Below, piece by piece: positions 7,980 to 11,924 of a stretch of DNA of 11,924 nucleotides (position 1 is its first letter; each line of letters begins with the position of its first letter). The notes under the pieces were generated by a model. That model had not been told where the DNA came from. It made no database searches and saw only the letters and a program-made list of their open reading frames with translations. The stretch comes from Paraglomus occultum. Its lineage: Eukaryota > Glomeromycota > Glomeromycetes > Paraglomerales > Paraglomeraceae. The stretch spans positions 1 to 11,924 of the forward strand of contig CAJVPJ010001144.1 in NCBI GenBank assembly GCA_910592205.1, in the 5' to 3' direction. A program made the translations under genes and the position numbers.

Positions 7980-8180
7980 TTTTTTTTGTAAAGAATGAAT
8001 AATGGACAAACAAATATGATATAATAAAAAAAATTCCGGGGCCAAAAGGAACCGAAAAAAGAGCACCTAATTAGCCACTCTAGACTACGTGTATATAAAC
8101 TATACAAACGATATACCCACAAAATCAATCCCAAAATCAATTACAGCTCTCTCGAATCCTTATTGAATAAATTTACTACT

Positions 8181-9628
8181 TCACAGAATCGAACATTTCC
8201 TCGTTCGCCTTGGTACGGGTGCGGGACAGAGGACGGCACGAATAGCTTCATCGAAAACATTCTTGAGACCCTTTTGAGTAAGAGCAGAACATTCAAGATA
8301 GCGAACTGCAGAAATGTCTTTGGCCATCTGGAGTCCCTGAGGATATGTAATGGGACTTTGAGCCTTAGCGCGGAGTTTGAGAATTGTTTCCTTGTCCTCT
8401 CGCAGATCAAGCTTTGTGCCTACGAGAATGATTGGAATGTTTGGAGCATGATGGGTAATTTCGGGATACCACTGATTTTTTTCGGGTAAAATGGGAACAA
8501 TTAGTTAATCGATTCTATTGAACAACAACACAACAATACTAAGTGACTATCGCATTATGTGATTGGTCACTGCCAATCAAATTGCGTTTCTCTACTACGC
8601 CACAAATATTCAACCAACTCACCTTGCCTCTGACGTTCTCGAACGAAGGTGGGCTTACTAAAGAAAAGCAAATAAGAAAGACGTCGGTCTGCGGATATGA
8701 CAACGGACGTAAACGGTCGTAGTCTTCTTGACCAGCAGTATCCCACAGACCCAGATTGATCGGTTTACCATCTACCATGACGTTGGCAGAATAATTGTCA
8801 AACCTAATTAATTAATCGAATGGGAGGAAGTAAAAAAAGAAATCCATTAATTAAGTTATGCGAATAAAAGAGTTTTGAAGGAAAACCAGAGCAGAAAATA
8901 AAACTTAATTGAATAAAGTTGACTTTAAAACGTATATTAACGCAATAAGATGTAAAAAAAAAGTTTTCATATGAAGGCATCAAGTTGTCGCTCAATAGAG
9001 TATTCGCTTCCTACTATTAAACCATGGTATTCCTTGCAACATAATCATACTTACACAGTAGGAATGTATTCGCCGGGGAAAGCATTGGTAGTATAACTGA
9101 TCAAAAGACAAGTCTTGCCGACAGCACTATGAGAAAAAATGATAAACGTCTTTTGTTAATTAATTGGGCTTTGCGACTTTTTAGTGTATTTAGTATTCTC
9201 CAAAATTATTGTTTCTGCCGACGAACATATATATTCATGACAATTCCCTTTTCATAATAATTTACGTTATATGTACATAATCATATCCTCTCTGACATGC
9301 AATGTTTATCATCTAGACAGTCCGCAAGCATTATATTTATACACTATATCAAGTACTTTTGCCTTTGACAATTACTAAGACCCTCTTACTACACTAATCC
9401 TCGCGGGCTTCATAGCACGCCAGTTGCTTCATATCAATCAACATATTTCCTATAGGTGACCGCATTGCATCCTCTCCTTGAAAACCGGCTAATACCATAA
9501 AAATACGGGAATTGGTTCACATTTTGACTCTCCATCACTAGCTCGTTCGCCTCTCTCATGCCCTTTCTTTTTTATTCTTGCATCATGACTTACCCGTCGC
9601 CAACAACAACACATTTAATCGCTTGCAT
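8181..9628 (-). CDS. RAC1: Rho-family small GTPase Rac1
   Basis: Four exons on the minus strand: 9628-9594, 9126-9055, 8803-8623 and 8471-8181. They encode exactly 192 residues, the length of animal Rac1. The introns are 467, 251 and 151 bases with donors gtaagt, gtaagt and gtgagt. Motifs are the P loop GDGAVGKT (10-17), switch I YIPTVFDNYS with Thr35, switch II DTAGQE (57-62), TKLD (115-118), SAL (158-160), the Rho insert helix and the CAAX box CSIL (189-192). The tail RRTRK before the CAAX box is polybasic. Trp56 (LGLWDTAG) and [10 protein letters not shown] separate it from Cdc42. The final Leu predicts geranylgeranylation and membrane attachment. Rac proteins steer actin, polarised hyphal growth and NADPH oxidase in filamentous fungi (family knowledge). 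All catalytic residues are intact, and no activating Gly12 or Gln61 change is seen. Confidence 0.97.
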
Positions 9629-9773
9629 TTTGTGATATTTAGTTAGTAGTTGGTCGAGTAGTTAAAAAGTGAGTTAAGAGCAACGAGTGTGGAGAAGGAA
9701 GGTAATAAGGAGAAAGGAAGACTGTAAAAGGTTTGTTCGGGTAACCTAAGGAGTTTCTGGTTTTAACCTCGAA

Positions 9774-9804
9774 GGGGGGGGAGGTGGGTGGGTGGGGGGG
9801 GTGG
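9774..9804 (+). promoter_or_regulatory. G-quadruplex motif in the RAC1 upstream region
   Basis: G8, loop AGGT, G3, loop T, G3, loop T, G8, then TGG: four G runs of three or more with loops of 4, 1 and 1 bases. It lies 146-173 bases before the RAC1 ATG, with the G-rich strand being the template strand for RAC1. A canonical quadruplex-forming sequence by pattern. Confidence 0.6.
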
Positions 9805-10198
9805 CATTTTGAGGTTTGTGCAGTGGTGGTGCATGGGGCGTAATTGGTCTGAATAACCCGTACAGATGTTTGTAATTGGGTCAAAAATCAATGTTTGGAT
9901 ATCATTTATTAGGTTGTAATTTACTCGATTTTTAATGTATCACACAACAAAAGTCCCAAGACAACCATTTATGTTTACTGTCATTCCGTCGTTCCTCGAC
10001 AACGTTTTCGTGCAGAAAAGCTTAACTATTAGATAAATATTAAGAAACACGGAACAAAGGTCGGAGGTGGTTTGGGTTTTGAGATCCTGGGGGGTTTCAA
10101 AATATCTGAAATATGAAATGAAACACTCTTAAATCGTTTGCATATTGGAAAAATCCGATTCTCTGATTCGAGTCTAGTTACTTGGCTACGAGGGTTTT

Positions 10199-10332
10199 CA
10201 ACAACGACAGCAACAGCAATAACAACAATAACAGCCGCAACAACAGCAATAACAACAATAACAACAACAACAACAACAACAACAACGACGACGACGATGA
10301 CGACAACAACAACACCAACACCAACAACACAC
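10199..10332. repeat. Compound triplet repeat (CAA, CAG, CGA, CCA)
   Basis: About 130 bases of CAA-type triplets with CAG and ATA variants, a pure CAA core (about 10258-10285), a CGA block and CCAACA at the end. It is in non-coding DNA upstream of RAC1. All its apparent reading frames are low-complexity (Thr, Asn/Asp or Gln runs), so I do not call a gene. Confidence 0.85.
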
Positions 10333-11895
10333 TGGTAATTCTACTTTCACAACCGTATTAGAGATGTACTACACTTGATCACGTTTCGTCCCTCGCTTTT
10401 TCTTTTCGAAAAGGACAATTATCGTTATCGCTCGCAAAATGCAACAGCTTATAATTGAGGTAGGGAATGTTGATAAATGGATTAGTAAACGTGCAAACAC
10501 GTGGAAATGCCAGTTGTATCCGATGTTTCAAGCTGTCCAATGGTAGTATCACTATGTTTATTAACTTGACATATTAATATGGTTGGGTGGGGGACTAGTT
10601 AAAACAACGCATTTGAACCTGCATGTTTAAAATAAATTCAATGTCATATGTGTTATTTAGCTCGACATTCACGGATGTTGGTCCAACATAAATACTGCCA
10701 AGCATGGTATTGGGAGAGAGGAGAGACCAAGTTTAAATCGTGGAAATACTAAAACGTTGCATCTTTGCCGTAATGTATAAAATGTAATGGATTATCTCGC
10801 ATTTAGGCTATTCCCATTTCTAGACTGTGTAATAGAGTTTATCTTAATTGCTCTCGCCGATTCATTTTACAAACAATGGCAAGCTTCAAGGCGTAGTCAT
10901 GATTATGTTATAGGTTTGGCACATTGATGTAGACTGCGTTCTGTATTGGTGTCTCATCAATGGTCAAGTACAATTACAATGGCATAACAAATTTACCCAA
11001 CGTTAGGCCTACAGATTGGGTTAAATAAATAACCGTTTTTCACCTCAAACTTTATAATCATACGACTTTGTCCGACCAATTAGATAATTGGCTTCTATGT
11101 CTCGTTCGTTTGATGAGAACATGACTTGCTTTGTTATTGTTTCTCTTTTACCATTCTACGCTTCTCTCATGTACTTTTACCTATTTGAATGCCGTATAAC
11201 TAAATAAGTATTATGCGAAATTATAGTCAAAGCTTATTATAATGAAACGTTTGGCCCATAATAATTCCAACAGTAGACTGGAATAATTGGTCTACAAATG
11301 AAAAAGACAAAACCACATCATCAAATGCTGAGATTAATACATTTTGGCTTGTTAAACTCGACGTAATTTTATCAAAACGTCTTTTCAATAAGAATTCCGA
11401 TTCGTTAGAAAATTGACTTGCTTGTATTACAGCCCTTCAAAGTCAGGTTGTTAAGAATGGTAAATACTCGCTCAATGTAAATTGATATACATTTTCTTTG
11501 AGGCTGGAAAGTCTTTGCTACGAATAACAATATTTTTAATTTATCTGTATAAACAAATGCTTGAACAATTATTAACACCCATTTCGGTCAAATATGGTTC
11601 GTATTGTGTATTGCAACACATTTTTGGAAGACATTCTTTTTAGGCTCGAGAAAGAATTTGTTTAATGTGTAGTTTATTCCTTTCGAGTAGAGTAGATGCC
11701 AATTTTACATATATGTATATGACCTACCCAATTGATAGCTTATGTAATATATTAGTAGTCCGTGCATGATGCATTGAATAACGATTTTACATTTGGGGCA
11801 CGTGCAACATAAACAAAATGAAATGAGGGGCTGATTATAATGTGGCTCGACTCACTTTTTCCCTTTCTACTGTCCCGTTTAAAGAGTCAATAAAC

Positions 11896-11924
11896 ATGTT
11901 TTCAACCAATACAACTTCTTCTAG
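11896..11924 (+). CDS. Possible start of a further plus-strand gene, cut by the window end
   Basis: An ATG at 11896 opens the frame MFSTNTTSS to the edge. It is preceded by a pyrimidine-rich stretch (CTCACTTTTTCCCTTTCTAC, 11851-11870), a typical fungal promoter or start-site context. Only nine full codons are visible, so no family can be named. The minus strand is also open here for about 30 codons (see findings), so the strand is not settled. Confidence 0.25.

Larger units (their letters stand above)
7370..8180. other. RPS7 promoter and RAC1 3' region
   Basis: An 810-base spacer between two minus-strand genes, without a recognisable coding region. It includes a CACGTG E-box (7708-7713), a TGAGTCA motif (7686-7692), a T-rich stretch (7773-7860), a TA hairpin (7951-7979) and the RAC1 3' UTR. 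No canonical AATAAA was seen for RAC1; an AATAAG lies about 15 bases past its stop. Confidence 0.6.
9629..11895. other. Long upstream region without a recognised gene
   Basis: About 2.3 kb from the RAC1 start codon to the possible gene start at the window edge. Besides the G-rich motif and the triplet repeat it is AT-rich DNA with many stops in all frames. CACGTG E-boxes occur at 10498-10503 and 11799-11804. Inverted repeats occur at 11076-11091 and, imperfectly, 11261-11289. It probably holds the RAC1 promoter and, at the right end, the promoter of a divergent gene. Confidence 0.6.

Noticed and set aside
8163-8489. 108-codon plus-strand frame over RAC1 exon 4
   Set aside because: Antisense shadow of the strongly conserved Rac1 C-terminal exon.
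10138-10338. Thr-rich 66-codon frame
   Set aside because: It is the CAA triplet repeat read in one frame with a short unique lead.

Overview
The window is nuclear DNA of an intron-rich, AT-rich eukaryote, most likely a fungus outside Dikarya (Mucoromycota-like). This placement is an inference. It rests on short to medium GT-AG introns (about 70 to 470 bases), close gene spacing with both strands used, and a gene set combining a true Rac GTPase, a BORC subunit related to BORCS8 and a TBRG1-type FYRN/FYRC protein with a fungal-looking Mis14/Nsl1 kinetochore protein and eS7. The last two proteins match yeast and human relatives at recognisable motifs. A species name cannot be supported.

Layout from left to right. 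Positions 51-896 (+) hold the last three exons of a FYRN/FYRC nuclear protein whose 5' part lies outside the window. Positions 897-3404 carry no recognised gene; this gap holds an AT repeat, a pyrimidine/C-rich tract, a long ACATAC-type minisatellite, a GAA tract and a few orphan exon-like pieces. Positions 3405-4063 (+) encode a 160-residue BORCS8-like protein in three exons. After a 0.7 kb spacer with two perfect ACGCGT boxes comes the MIS14/NSL1 kinetochore gene (4776 to about 5938, +), with four 70-76 base introns and an uncertain 3' end. Converging on it is the four-exon RPS7 gene for ribosomal protein eS7 (7369 to 6392, -). Behind it, on the same strand, is a four-exon RAC1 gene (9628 to 8181, -). 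From 9629 to the end there is a 2.3 kb non-coding stretch with a strong G-quadruplex motif and a CAA/CAG/CGA repeat. A possible start codon of another plus-strand gene sits in the last 29 bases.

The genes do not form a pathway; they are neighbouring housekeeping and regulatory genes (chromatin, lysosome/vacuole positioning, kinetochore, translation, cell polarity). No mobile element, CRISPR array, tRNA or rRNA was found, and I see no convincing new multi-gene system. The most useful extras are the cell-cycle boxes before MIS14, the tandem splice donor and alternative 3' end of MIS14, and several non-B-DNA motifs placed in introns or promoters of RPS7 and RAC1. All exon borders were worked out by hand from splice signals, reading phase and remembered family sequences.
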